From contig NC_052111.1 in the NCBI RefSeq assembly GCF_012273895.1, positions 9,434,759-9,498,758 on the forward strand: a stretch of DNA of 64,000 nucleotides, written 5' to 3'. This DNA is from Zerene cesonia. Lineage: Eukaryota > Arthropoda > Insecta > Lepidoptera > Pieridae. Both the position numbers and the translations under genes were made by a program. Shown piece after piece: positions 21,539 to 34,474 of the stretch. The notes under the pieces are model-generated. The model ran no database searches. It was not told the origin of the DNA and saw only the letters and a list, made by a program, of their open reading frames with translations. Each line of letters starts with the position of its first letter. Positions within the stretch are counted from its first letter, which is position 1.

Positions 21539-24500
21539 ATCCATCGCTCCATTCCTTTAACGATAACACCTCCATTAGACACAAAGACAGCCAGAAATGT
21601 TCGCGGAATAGACATAATTTAACTGCAGTAATTCACGGGGGCAATGACGATCAACATATGTCCTCACGTCCGGGAAAACAATGCGGCGTGCTGCTGTCCC
21701 TGAGAGAATACACAGTAAATAATTACGAGGATAATCGACCTCCCCTCTCCTCCCCTGAACTCATCTTTTACCGTGTGACCGTTTTTGTGCACCTTAATGA
21801 CACGGAGTCATGTGGTATTATAAAAGTGAGTTTTGTTGTATAGGTTTTGTAGTTATTAGTGGCATACATTAGTTGATGAGAAATAATGGGTAAGGTTTAA
21901 AGTTTTATATTAATAATTTTATTAAAAATAAAACATAGCTTCTGTATTAAAAAATATAAACAAATAATTAAGTTTAGCTTTATAATTACCATTTCGAAGG
22001 GAACATCAACGACGATGTAATAAATTAGGAAATGTAACTAAATTACAGAATGAGCCCGTAAAGTCGTGCCCAAGTAGTAAATCGTGCCCATTCATAAGTT
22101 CTCTCTTAAAGTGAGTAAACGTCACATTTCTTGAATGATATCGTTTTATCTCAGTTAGCACTTGGCAAGAACTTAAGAGATTGAAATGTATAAACAGTTG
22201 TAATTATAATAGTTATAATAATATTCAAGTATCAAAGCACGCAGGCATTTTTTTATTAAGTTTTTTGAACGCAGAGTAAGGTATGTAGATGACCTAGCAG
22301 AGAATGTATGTATAATATACCCAGCTTCCTATGTATATTACATATCTACTATGTGCTGTCTTTGGGCTAAAGTTTATCAATATCACTTCATTTGTTTTAG
22401 CAAGAATTAAAATATGCCTTTGTAAATATTAGGCACGATCTCTGATACGTTGTAAGCCCTCATTACACAGTCATAAACAATTATTGCTGCTATATAATTA
22501 ATAAGACTTAGTTAAATTCGAATGTTAATTTTAATTTGCTTTCTCATTGCAAACGCCAAAATAAGAAAACATAATTACATCGAGTGCCTAGAAGCATAAT
22601 CAAAATATTTTCAATAGAAAACTCTTAATAATTTTGAATAAAAAATTTTCAATATTAATTTTTAAAAGTACAAGATACAAAATATTGTACAACAAATAAT
22701 TTGAAGAGTAGCGAGTCTTGTACTCCCGAGCAATATTTTACGCAAACAAAGTCGTTCCTATCACAATATACGCGGAGATTAATAAAGATTTAATACCGAA
22801 GTTTGCAAGAAATTATAATAAGTACGCATGTTACTGGGAACAAAACATTTTCCTTAAAGAGAAATGTTAATTACGAGGTCCTCGCGCAGCCTCTAATGCC
22901 ACCATTTTTCTAGAGGCGACCGCTGTAAGCTGAGCTGGGCTCATTAGTCCTACGAGCGGGCGAACTACGAGTTAGGCCTTTCTTTTAATTTTATATTCTT
23001 TGAACCACCTTGACGTATGAACGGTCGTTGACCTTCTATTGTCGCCGTAGCCGTAGTAAGTGTAATTTTGAAATAACTCAGCACTAATTACAGTTGATGT
23101 GGGATAAATAGTTTGTACGCATGATATTATAGAAGAAGCCACAGCTTGTATTAAATAAAATTCAAAATTTTATTTCATCGAACTGCCACACATGCAAACT
23201 AACGTGCCTAGTTCAATTGAAAATTTTATAAATATTGTGTAGTGTCTTTAAAACAAACCAGTACGGTTCTATTTTGTTTAATTTTCTGTAATCGAATATA
23301 AAATCAGAATTTGTACCATATGCAAAGAATGAATTGTAAACAAAAACTATTATAACGTCAACGCGTCGCCATTTAACACCACTATGTCGCTGCGCGCACT
23401 CACATGTTCACAGATCATCACTGACGCGACTGCAGTGCGTAAACCGTTTTATTTTCAAGTAAAAGGTTATTGCAGTGTTTTGTAGAATTATAAAACAAAT
23501 GGAATATTCGAGATAAGGCTTTATTACGTCGTCCTGCTCGTAAAGCCGAGTGCCGGCTGAATTGGTGAATTTATTGCCTTCCGAGAGGCTTCGAGGTCGG
23601 GCGGGATTTACGACGCGACGACTTACTTCAAATTGAATAAAAACTCATTAAAAATAACTCACGTGTGTTCCTGTCGCGGCTGATGTATTCCTACATTAGC
23701 GGGAAGCCGTTCCTTCTCGCGGAGTAGCTAGCAATTTGTTAAGAACGATAATTTATATATTGCAACGTAACTCCGACGTGGAGGTACATTTTGTCCTAGA
23801 GGTAATCACTATTTCATTTCTCTGGTCCAGCATATCGACGGTATTGCATGGAAAATAACAACTAAAGAAGCAAATTTTATGTTCTTACCTCCGATTTAAA
23901 GTAGCATTAACGTGAAGAAAATTGTTAGTTTATTTTAAGAAACACCGTATTGAGTTTTACACCAAATTGCAAATTTTTGTTCATCAGAAAATAAAATATA
24001 GTTTGCTTAACTTGGCACCGTAATATAAAAATCTACTCTTTATTTATAATTCAGTGGACATAACAAAACAGGGTAACATGTGGTGCGCCGCGCGTGAAAT
24101 AATAGTGATTGCTTTTATTTATTTACCCATATATTGTAAAAATAACAAATTATAAGGAGGCAGCATATCAATATGTATTAAAACCTTTTTTATTTATACC
24201 AATAAGAGTTTAACATGTGCTTCACTTTAAAAGCTGATTGCAATTTTTCGACGAATACCGATTTATAATTTTACACAATTGTCCATTTACGTTAAACTAG
24301 ACGATGTGAAATTAAATTATAATTTAATCATTAAAATTGAGTAGGAAATGGTGCGATATATTTTTAATGAAAAGTAATTATCGGTTCTCTGTTTTATGCA
24401 TACGTTATGAAAGTTATAGATTATACTTCATATCAACAATAACTCTTGGATATGCATAAAATATTACAAAATGAAACGTTTTCATCAATAACTTTTATGA

Positions 24501-24941
24501 AATTGTAACCGTTCGTAATATCTTAATATTGTTTACTTTTTCACAAAACCGTAATGAGCTCACAATATTTAGTTATGTATTTTGTTACCGTTGAAATCAT
24601 TTATGAAGAACAGTTATATCCCGTAAAAAGAATTCTGAATTCTCACCAATAGAAGGAACCCCAGATAATAGCATATAAGTTCAGTGCACTCACACGACAA
24701 CAGAGGGGCGTGTACAAGCTCTTAAAGAGCCATACGTTATTGCAATATGTGAGTGAGGCTCCACGCGACTCCTGTCCACCCTCGTCAGAGTAAGCAGCTT
24801 TCCAACTTAACTCGAGCTTACTTCGCCGTGTCAGACAAAACTCGAACACACTGTATGTATGCTGAGATACAACTTTGTTATATTTCTACTTATAGGCTTA
24901 AAAACCACGAGATTCTTTATATTTCGCTGCGCGTATATATA
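21539..24941. other. Long non-coding stretch
   Basis: No exon or repeat is recognisable. Frames at 21658-21843 and at 24643-24849 and 24753-24962 are short and unassigned. A CpG-richer patch at about 23520-23720 and another at 22880-22975 stand out from the AT-rich background but have no identified function. Confidence 0.5.
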
Positions 24942-25108
24942 TCTATACTAATAATATTATAAAACTGAAGAGTTTGTTCATTTGAGCGTACTAAACTCAG
25001 GAACTACTTTTCCGATTTGAAAAATTCTTTCAGTGTTAAATAGCCCATTTATTGAGGAGGGCTATAAGCTATATATATACCACGGGCGAAGCCAGGGCGG
25101 ATCGCTAG
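24942..25108 (+). mobile_element. Lep1-type Helitron
   Basis: The element has TCTATACTAATAATATTATA at its 5' end, then AAACTGAAGAGTTTGTTCAT, AACTCAGGAACTACTTTTCC, GATTTGAAAAATTCTTTCAG, TAGCCCATTTATTGAGGAGG and ACGGGCGAAGCCAGGGCGG, ending with CTAG at 25105-25108. It sits between A and T. The wording is that of the lepidopteran Lep1 non-autonomous Helitron family, from memory; a database alignment would settle the name. Confidence 0.8.
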
Positions 25109-25507
25109 TTTTAATATACATATATATATAACTTTTTTTTTGCTTTAGTATGTTAGTATCTCGTTAACGGTAAACCGGTTTCAATTATTATTAATAATGT
25201 ATGAATACAAATAATGAACTCTTAGAATTAATGTTTGAAGAATAGACAATTTTATTGGATTCAGTAGACTTTTTTTTGTCTTACAGTTAAACATGGTGAG
25301 CGTTTTAGCGTAAGAGCATCATTTTAATGTCACCTTAAAATCAAAAAAATTCAACTGAAACATTAAAGCGCAGTAGTGTATTATCTCCATGTGAATTGTA
25401 ATTAGAAAACATGACTCCGTCCGACCCGGCCATCCAACAAATGACATCCTTACAGAAGTACTGCGCCCGAATACGATAGCTTATCTTATACCTTTAAACG
25501 AGCAATT

Positions 25508-26507
25508 NNNNNNNNNNNNNNNNNNNNNNNNNNNNNNNNNNNNNNNNNNNNNNNNNNNNNNNNNNNNNNNNNNNNNNNNNNNNNNNNNNNNNNNNNNNNN
25601 NNNNNNNNNNNNNNNNNNNNNNNNNNNNNNNNNNNNNNNNNNNNNNNNNNNNNNNNNNNNNNNNNNNNNNNNNNNNNNNNNNNNNNNNNNNNNNNNNNNN
25701 NNNNNNNNNNNNNNNNNNNNNNNNNNNNNNNNNNNNNNNNNNNNNNNNNNNNNNNNNNNNNNNNNNNNNNNNNNNNNNNNNNNNNNNNNNNNNNNNNNNN
25801 NNNNNNNNNNNNNNNNNNNNNNNNNNNNNNNNNNNNNNNNNNNNNNNNNNNNNNNNNNNNNNNNNNNNNNNNNNNNNNNNNNNNNNNNNNNNNNNNNNNN
25901 NNNNNNNNNNNNNNNNNNNNNNNNNNNNNNNNNNNNNNNNNNNNNNNNNNNNNNNNNNNNNNNNNNNNNNNNNNNNNNNNNNNNNNNNNNNNNNNNNNNN
26001 NNNNNNNNNNNNNNNNNNNNNNNNNNNNNNNNNNNNNNNNNNNNNNNNNNNNNNNNNNNNNNNNNNNNNNNNNNNNNNNNNNNNNNNNNNNNNNNNNNNN
26101 NNNNNNNNNNNNNNNNNNNNNNNNNNNNNNNNNNNNNNNNNNNNNNNNNNNNNNNNNNNNNNNNNNNNNNNNNNNNNNNNNNNNNNNNNNNNNNNNNNNN
26201 NNNNNNNNNNNNNNNNNNNNNNNNNNNNNNNNNNNNNNNNNNNNNNNNNNNNNNNNNNNNNNNNNNNNNNNNNNNNNNNNNNNNNNNNNNNNNNNNNNNN
26301 NNNNNNNNNNNNNNNNNNNNNNNNNNNNNNNNNNNNNNNNNNNNNNNNNNNNNNNNNNNNNNNNNNNNNNNNNNNNNNNNNNNNNNNNNNNNNNNNNNNN
26401 NNNNNNNNNNNNNNNNNNNNNNNNNNNNNNNNNNNNNNNNNNNNNNNNNNNNNNNNNNNNNNNNNNNNNNNNNNNNNNNNNNNNNNNNNNNNNNNNNNNN
26501 NNNNNNN
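25508..26507. other. Assembly gap (1000 N)
   Basis: Exactly 1000 undetermined bases, a conventional placeholder length, so true size is unknown. Both flanks are AT-rich. Frames that read through it are artefacts. Confidence 0.99.
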
Positions 26508-29500
26508 TTATTTATTATTATAATTAAATAAAGCATTAAATTACAATTACATAAAAAATATTTAAATATTATCATGTAAAGCTATTTTAATACTAGTAAA
26601 TCAAGGATTAGCAGTTTTGAACTCGTCCTTGAATGTGTGAAATGTAAATTGTATAAAGAAAATTAAAAATACATTCAAAATTTTGAATGACATTCGTCAC
26701 CTTAGAGATATTATTTGCAAGGGAAAAGCATGTTATGAGCCAAGGGTAAACATTTATAGTCTGTGACGCTATAAGACTTCGAAGCCTCTGCCAAAACTAT
26801 TAGCCAAGTATAACGCGTAGCTGAAACAAGCATTAAGTTGTTGACCAAGTATTAAGTCAAAATTTTATCGGTTCCATACTCGCAAACTAAAAGTGACTTC
26901 GGAACAAGCCGCTGTACAAGTTCGTAGCACCGTAGCACCGTAGCCCCGTAGACACGTAGCTACGAGCTCGTAACGTAGATACTTGACTCTAAGTTGCTCG
27001 TATAAACTTTTAATAGAAACTTTTTATTTAGATAACTAGCTTAATTAGCCGTAGCTTAGATTGCGAGTATTTAATTGTTCAAAACTTCAGTTTTGTAATG
27101 AATCCTGGAATACACATAGGAACATAATAAAAAAGTTCAACTTTGCTTTATGCTAGAGAAGAACGTTTCTAACAGTATTTTAATTCGGTTAATTAATAAC
27201 TCTGTTCATAGATAATTTAAATGATGGATATCATAGCTATAAGGTACCAGATTTCTAGAAATAACTACATCCTTTCAAATTCAAACTATCGATTCTTAAG
27301 ATTCCTTATTTCAAAATTTTGTTTGTGTCATTGAGCTAAGTTAAAATCTTCGTAATAAAGTAATATTCGCTTATATTTTATAATAATAAGGAAACCAACA
27401 TTCAAAAATTTTCTTAGAACTGAGTATCAGCTGATTCACATATGAGAAACTGTGCGCTATTTGCTTTGATTTTGTTTCGTTACTATAGATAAACTACCGC
27501 AATAACCGATCCATTTACAGTCGAAACTATTTACATAATAAATACCAAACTGACGGTACAAATCTATACCTGTAAATTCTCTCAGAGAACGTGCTTTATG
27601 ATCATTAGATTCGAAAATATGACCAGTGATATCATACTTGTGACTGAACAGAATCTAGCAACACAGCTCCGCTTTCCAGTTGAGTGACGCCACCTGTTCT
27701 CCCGCTATACCGCGAGCTCAAAGAGCTGCGCCAGCCGAGTATTCCAATATTATATTATACATGTCAAAGACACCACCTCTGTGAATATTTCATGGGGAGT
27801 ATTGAAGCTCATCTGATATTCTTTAAGTGCGCCCCTGAGCGTATTTAAAAGTTTTTAATCTTTAAAACAAATTAGTTTTGTTTTCATACACACTTTCTTT
27901 TGAAGGCTATTCGTGCTTTTCATGAGATAATATTTAAGATATGTACGAAAGTGAACATAAAATAAATGTTAGAGTTATTTGTCAAAATTATGATTTTAAT
28001 GAACAGTTCAGTTTTAGGTGTATTATTTAAAAAAAATATCTTTCACTCTAGAGAGGTGAATAAGTGTGGATATCAGAATAAGTGTTAAAACATCGAAAAC
28101 TTTTTGTAAACAAAATTCACGAGCAGTTCGCTAGTCTGTTTGTTATTAAAAAAATTCCCGCTGTACATTTTTCAATTTTGTATGAAATATTCATTTCATA
28201 CAAAATCTGAATTAAAAAATGTCTACCATATCTACACCATAGCACACATAGTTTGAAATATATGGGATATTTATATTTAAAACTATTTATATCTGCTCAA
28301 TTGAACCTTTCAGTAAACAACTAATATATTGAAGTAAGTTCTAAACACTAACACTTCTACGAACTGGATATTTTGATTTTTGTTGACGATATTAAATACA
28401 AACTAGCGAAACATTTTCTAGTAAAAAAGTATTCATACCGAAAATAACTAGAGACATTTCTCTTTAGCGAAATAATTAAACTTGAAAGTCGATGTTTTTC
28501 ATGCGTCAATCTCAACAGTTGTATTAACAGCTATTTGTAAACGAAATTCCCAATAAACATTACAGTACTTTTGTTATTCTTATTTAATTGAATATGAAAT
28601 GAATTGAATGAATTCAAATAAAATACTTTTATATTTGATATACGATTTCATCATCACTTTTCGCCCGCTAAAGCCCGTTAAATACAAGAGAATATAATAC
28701 TTATGATAAGGTTTTATTTCGAAGCTAATTTACCAGAAGTATAAATCCTGTTACATATTTTACACAGTTGCCACACTCCTGATATGATATTTCTCCGCAG
28801 ATCTTCGCCGAACAAAAAGTGCAAATAAATTCCGGAGCTTGTTTCGCGTTAAATCGCAGTCTTAATCCCACCCTTAATCAACATAATAATCGCCAACTCG
28901 ACATGCCCCTCAATCTATTTATTGATCATTTAACTGAAGAACCTCAGAGGCCCCGCAGCGTTGAGGGCCCCTCCACCCCGGGCCTCCAAACGACGTGCTC
29001 AGGAACACAAACATTCCGCTCTGCGATATTTTACTCGGTACACACTTTTACACTTTGCCAACATCTGAGATTCACCTCACATTTTTTCTGTATATTTTCT
29101 GATAATGGAACTTTTTAAGGAACACGTAACGACGCCTCTTTTTAGCTTTTTACGTTCAAAATAATACAAACATTGTTTCACTTCAGCCCTTGTCTCACGT
29201 TCTTTCAAAAGAAATTTCATCAAACGAAATAAAAGCATAATCGAGCGAGACAAGTATGATAAAACTATTCCCTCGTTTGCATTGTTCTGGAAATTACAGT
29301 TATTAATAGGGCGCAATGATTGTGTGTTGGATGCAATTTAAATAATTGTATCCAGCCCACTAATGCACTGGCTGGCTCATTTGATATTCACGTCGGCACT
29401 CCACGCGCAATGTATAACGAGCTGATTGTAAACTGCGACTCATAATTCAGTGGTGTGGCCGAAGTAGGGGTGTACGTGTTCCCGTTATCCTTTAATAATA

Positions 29501-29565
29501 TCGCGAGATGAGCCATGAATTTTAAGCGATCCTGCATACTTGTCGTCAAATTGACAGCGGCTTAG
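26508..29565. other. Non-coding DNA, no gene seen
   Basis: The block holds an 8-base CGTAG tandem array at 26923-26962. The + strand frame at 28819-29118 and the minus frame at 29077-29316 are unassigned and lack splice support. Otherwise AT-rich and featureless. Confidence 0.5.
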
Positions 29566-29610
29566 TGCGGCGGGAGGCCGGGGGAGCGCGAGGGAGGGCG
29601 GGGGCGGGGG
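29566..29610 (+). other. G-rich quadruplex-capable tract at gap edge
   Basis: The last 45 bases before the gap are almost all G with single C or A interruptions: GCGGGAGGCCGGGGGAGCGC, then GAGGGAGGGCGGGGGCGGGGG. At least five G runs of three or more with one- to six-base loops meet the G-quadruplex pattern. The tract probably explains why assembly stopped here. Confidence 0.7.
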
Positions 29611-30610
29611 NNNNNNNNNNNNNNNNNNNNNNNNNNNNNNNNNNNNNNNNNNNNNNNNNNNNNNNNNNNNNNNNNNNNNNNNNNNNNNNNNNNNNNNNNN
29701 NNNNNNNNNNNNNNNNNNNNNNNNNNNNNNNNNNNNNNNNNNNNNNNNNNNNNNNNNNNNNNNNNNNNNNNNNNNNNNNNNNNNNNNNNNNNNNNNNNNN
29801 NNNNNNNNNNNNNNNNNNNNNNNNNNNNNNNNNNNNNNNNNNNNNNNNNNNNNNNNNNNNNNNNNNNNNNNNNNNNNNNNNNNNNNNNNNNNNNNNNNNN
29901 NNNNNNNNNNNNNNNNNNNNNNNNNNNNNNNNNNNNNNNNNNNNNNNNNNNNNNNNNNNNNNNNNNNNNNNNNNNNNNNNNNNNNNNNNNNNNNNNNNNN
30001 NNNNNNNNNNNNNNNNNNNNNNNNNNNNNNNNNNNNNNNNNNNNNNNNNNNNNNNNNNNNNNNNNNNNNNNNNNNNNNNNNNNNNNNNNNNNNNNNNNNN
30101 NNNNNNNNNNNNNNNNNNNNNNNNNNNNNNNNNNNNNNNNNNNNNNNNNNNNNNNNNNNNNNNNNNNNNNNNNNNNNNNNNNNNNNNNNNNNNNNNNNNN
30201 NNNNNNNNNNNNNNNNNNNNNNNNNNNNNNNNNNNNNNNNNNNNNNNNNNNNNNNNNNNNNNNNNNNNNNNNNNNNNNNNNNNNNNNNNNNNNNNNNNNN
30301 NNNNNNNNNNNNNNNNNNNNNNNNNNNNNNNNNNNNNNNNNNNNNNNNNNNNNNNNNNNNNNNNNNNNNNNNNNNNNNNNNNNNNNNNNNNNNNNNNNNN
30401 NNNNNNNNNNNNNNNNNNNNNNNNNNNNNNNNNNNNNNNNNNNNNNNNNNNNNNNNNNNNNNNNNNNNNNNNNNNNNNNNNNNNNNNNNNNNNNNNNNNN
30501 NNNNNNNNNNNNNNNNNNNNNNNNNNNNNNNNNNNNNNNNNNNNNNNNNNNNNNNNNNNNNNNNNNNNNNNNNNNNNNNNNNNNNNNNNNNNNNNNNNNN
30601 NNNNNNNNNN
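29611..30610. other. Assembly gap (1000 N)
   Basis: Exactly 1000 undetermined bases following the G-rich tract. Real length unknown. Confidence 0.99.
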
Positions 30611-33600
30611 GTTAATACCATTCAGCGTGTTACGGCGCACTAGACTAGCGATATAATATATAATGTTATTATTTGTGATTCAATAGGCAGTCGATATTTT
30701 TAGTGGTATATTTGTCAAACTCATTGAACTACAAATCTTCTATAATCGAATTGAATGAACGCCACCGCCGTCCCACTGAAGCGCAAAGCATGCTCACTCA
30801 TAATATAATCACTGACAAGAATTTGAAGTAAATAGTTCGGCTCAGTTATGTCAGGAATTACAAACACGATCGAACATAATGAAAACTCGCCCCCAAAATG
30901 GTTGCGGGTTGTCTCCATTGTATCGGTTTATGCGAATACTTGATAACAATATTACTGCGTTTGCGATTACTTGTATTACGCTTTGTATTGTATCGGTTAT
31001 CGGATATTGTTACATCTTAAACGGTTCCAAAGTTAACCATATTACCGCTCCAGCGCACGCTACACTGCGCCGTATGTTCGAATGTCGTAGCATGTGTTCT
31101 TGCATAGCGGGCGATGTAATGTGAGATTGTAGTAATTTATAAGCGAGCAAGGACTTGTATTTAGATACAGTTGCAATAGTTGCTCTAACAATAGTTGGTT
31201 GCGCGACAATCTGATAGGCGAAATGTTTAGTTGTGGAATTTGAACAACTAAATTGGCAATTTTGTTCTTCGACATAATTTTTGTTTAACTTTCGGGTAAT
31301 ATTTTAATCATATATTAAAAGGATTACGTTTCTTGATTTGATATTATAATGTAAGTATTAATTTCAACTCCAATAATTACATTTTACTATACAAATAAAC
31401 TGACAACTTAACAATAAAATATTAAATCAATAATAATTTTAATTATTCTACAATCTATTTATATTTTAACAATACTATAATATATTATAATAATACAAGA
31501 AAAACGGAGAAGCAATAAAAAATTCTGGATTCAGAGTTCACTTCACTTGGTCTCAATAAACCCACAATAAATTGATTTCGTGAAGCTAGTCTCCAAACAA
31601 CCGCATCAAATGTTTAAAATTATAATAAAATTCTATTCGCAAATAAATTAAGGATAGAGGCAATAAAATGTAAATCTTAACCCAAAAACCACAACGACGG
31701 TAACTTAAAAACAAAACGTAGTGCACAGCAGTCAGCAGTAAACAGTCTGCACCCGCGAGGGCACCTCCGCGTTACGGGAGTCAACAAAATACTCCGAGAA
31801 TTTTAAATATCTCCACAGACATAAAGCTCTCCAGCACTTAAGCTTTGTGGCGCCAATATTTACAATTCCCCGACTATCTATACTACTTCCCTTTCATACA
31901 ACTGCACCGCTATCAAATGTACGAACTAGACGACAAATGAAGTCTTTATCAATTATAATGTGGATTTTCAAAACACTGACATACTCGTTACTGTTTTCTC
32001 AAAAAAAAACTTCGTACAAATACCTGATTTAAAATATTATACAAATTAAGAGGTATAAATGCTTATTAATGGCGTGATCTTTATACTTGTAACATTTATT
32101 AATAAATAAATATCAATCAAGTACACAAACCATTTACTGTATCTCTACACTCAATAACTTAAAAATCTGCGATCTTCTATATTAGTAATTATATATTAAC
32201 AAATAGCTAAGCGCTCTCCAGTCTGTTTGCATCCACGAGCGATGCAGTACTCCGCGGCAGGGCGGTCCCACGAGATCATAAACCACGCGGTCATAAACTT
32301 GTTTACATTTTCAATACTCAAAACTTTTGTATAATTCAACAAGGAACGATTGTCATTTTGTTTCCACCGCCGCATAATTCCGAAAGAATAGATATGCTAT
32401 TTGTTAAGAACTTCCATAACATCTACTGGATTTCTGCGGATTGTCTGGCATTTGATAATCTTTTAACTTCTTTTTATAATCCCAATGTTCTATTTCTTTT
32501 TCAAATTAAATTGAAGGTTGGTTGGTTTGAAAATAAAACGTGTATGAATCCAGTATAGATTTAAAACTGGCGAATGATTTCGCTCATCCAACTATAAACA
32601 AATATTATCTAATACAGTATTACCTGATGATTATGAGATTGTATGATTTCATAAAAAGAATATGAAATAACAAAACACGTTATTAACTTCAATCCAAATC
32701 CGATGTATTGTTTTCAAATTTGTTTAACGAATAAATACTACGATGGTTGGATGTTAGAGGCAGAAATTTATTTTTCCTTCCAATATAAATCTCGGGCGAT
32801 CCTTTTTATTGAAAAAAAAAATATTTTTCACTAAAATAAAATTCCTTTTTAGTTCTGTTCCATGCCCTGAATATTGAAGTGGGGTGAATTTCGATTGCAG
32901 CTCAAACAGCGGCGTAGGATCTGGAATAGACAAATACGTTCTGCCCAATACATAATGTATTTAATGTTCCATCCCACTCATGAATCACTCTTAATGGATC
33001 AGGGAATACTCTGATACAATGAAAAATCTAGACATTCTAGACGAGAACGTGTTTATTTAACGGTACTAGTGCGGAGTCTATCGTTATATATTTTTATATT
33101 TTATGTGAGAAGGTAAACGATATCTTGTCTTATAAGCAGAATATTACCCAATATCAACAGTGGACTAAAAAATCTCGTTCTACAGAAACGTGATAAACAA
33201 AAAACCTACTCAAGTGCTTATTTTTCAACCAAACGTTTTATACGTACTTCCAAAAAAATGAAGCTTCATAACTATGAAATGTATTATTATTAACTTTATT
33301 AACTAAATGCTTAGAAGCATTTATGTAAAAATTAATTGTTGTTCGTTTATAAAGCTCACTAATGAGATCAAAATAAAATGTACCTTAGACATAAATTTAG
33401 GTGTTTTTGGTTTTGAAATGTTTGTCGTTTTACTGGAAAGTTTCAAACAATAAGAAACATAAATAGTGACGTCAAATAATTAATCTACTACATATATATG
33501 TAGGTGCGAAGTTCGGATATCTGGTTGTTTATATTTGTTTTATATTGTTGAATATAATCATCGCTATTTCTTCAGTTAGAAGCTAAAACTAAAACCTGAA

Positions 33601-33660
33601 GAATCTGTATTCTTAAATTAATTTAATTATTTGTCCTAAAATTATTTCCTAGTAACATAA
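30611..33660. other. Non-coding DNA, no gene seen
   Basis: Very AT-rich, especially 31280-31700. Frames at 30879-31124, 31060-31275, 32358-32558 and 32754-32948 have no recognisable product. No repeat copy was delimited. Confidence 0.5.
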
Positions 33661-33836
33661 TCCTACTAGTCCTACTAATATTATAAATGCAAAAGTTTGT
33701 AAGGATGTGTGAGTGTTTGTTGCTCTTTCACGCAAAAACTACTGAACCGATTGCAATGAAATTTGGTACATAGACAGCTGGACAACTGGAACATATAGGC
33801 AACTTTTTATCCCGATATTCCGCGGGGCGCAGCTAG
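33661..33836 (+). mobile_element. Helitron-like element with 3' hairpin deletion
   Basis: Same family as 59724-59925: TCCTACTAATATTATAAATG, AAAGTTTGTAAGGATGTGTG, AAACTACTGAACCGATTGCA, GCAACTTTTTATCCCGATAT and CGCGGGGCGCAGCTAG. It begins TC after an A and ends CTAG before a T. The 5' end carries an extra TCCTACTAG in front of a second CCTACTAAT. Compared with the other copy it lacks 30 bases containing the left arm of the terminal hairpin. Confidence 0.8.
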
Positions 33837-34287
33837 TTAAATAGTAATTCACGCCTTTAAACAACGACGTAACAATGCTGAGCTTGTAACAACTTATTGA
33901 TATTGATTTCCTGTCGAATCATTATATTTTGGACTCCTTACTCGACTTTTATGTGATACGAATAACTATGGATTAAATAAATATTTCCAAACAAACTAAA
34001 ATTTACAAAATTTTTGGGATATTTGAAGCCTACTAGTATATATATTTAATACATAACCTTTAAAATTTTAAGTAATGTAGACTATTAGAAGAGAACTAAA
34101 GAATAATGAATCGACCGGTTTATTATTTATTCTGTTAGCACGTAGATATTATTGTTAAGAATGTATGTATAGATTAGATGCCGAAGACGAAATGCTAAAG
34201 ACATATCACTGGGATAATTTGCTAATATGAATAAATGTGATTTATGAGTTGGCACAACGAACCTATTTAAAAATGAACATGGATATA

Positions 34288-34474
34288 TCCTACGACTATT
34301 ATAAACGTAAAAGTTCGTTAGTGTGGATGAATGATGGTTACTTTTTTCACACGAATTCAGCTTATCGTATGCGTAGGAAATTTGGTTCTAAGATAGGTTA
34401 TAGTCTGTATTAGCTAGCACATAGCCTACATTTTTCCCGGGTACCACGCTAGTTAAGCCGTGGTGAACAGCTAG
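34288..34474 (+). mobile_element. Helitron-like element
   Basis: Begins TCCTACGACTATTATAAACG after an A, contains GGAAATTTGGTTCTAAGATA and TAGCACATAGCCTACATTTT, and ends TAAGCCGTGGTGAACAGCTAG before a T. An earlier CTAG at 34449-34452 is taken as internal because the AAGCCGTGG...CAGCTAG ending is the family pattern. No coding capacity. Confidence 0.6.

Noticed and set aside
25481..26575. Open frame of 364 codons on the minus strand
   Set aside because: It is made almost wholly of N from the assembly gap; only about 30 codons are real sequence. The same applies to the long frames across the gaps at 29611, 39594 and 50357.
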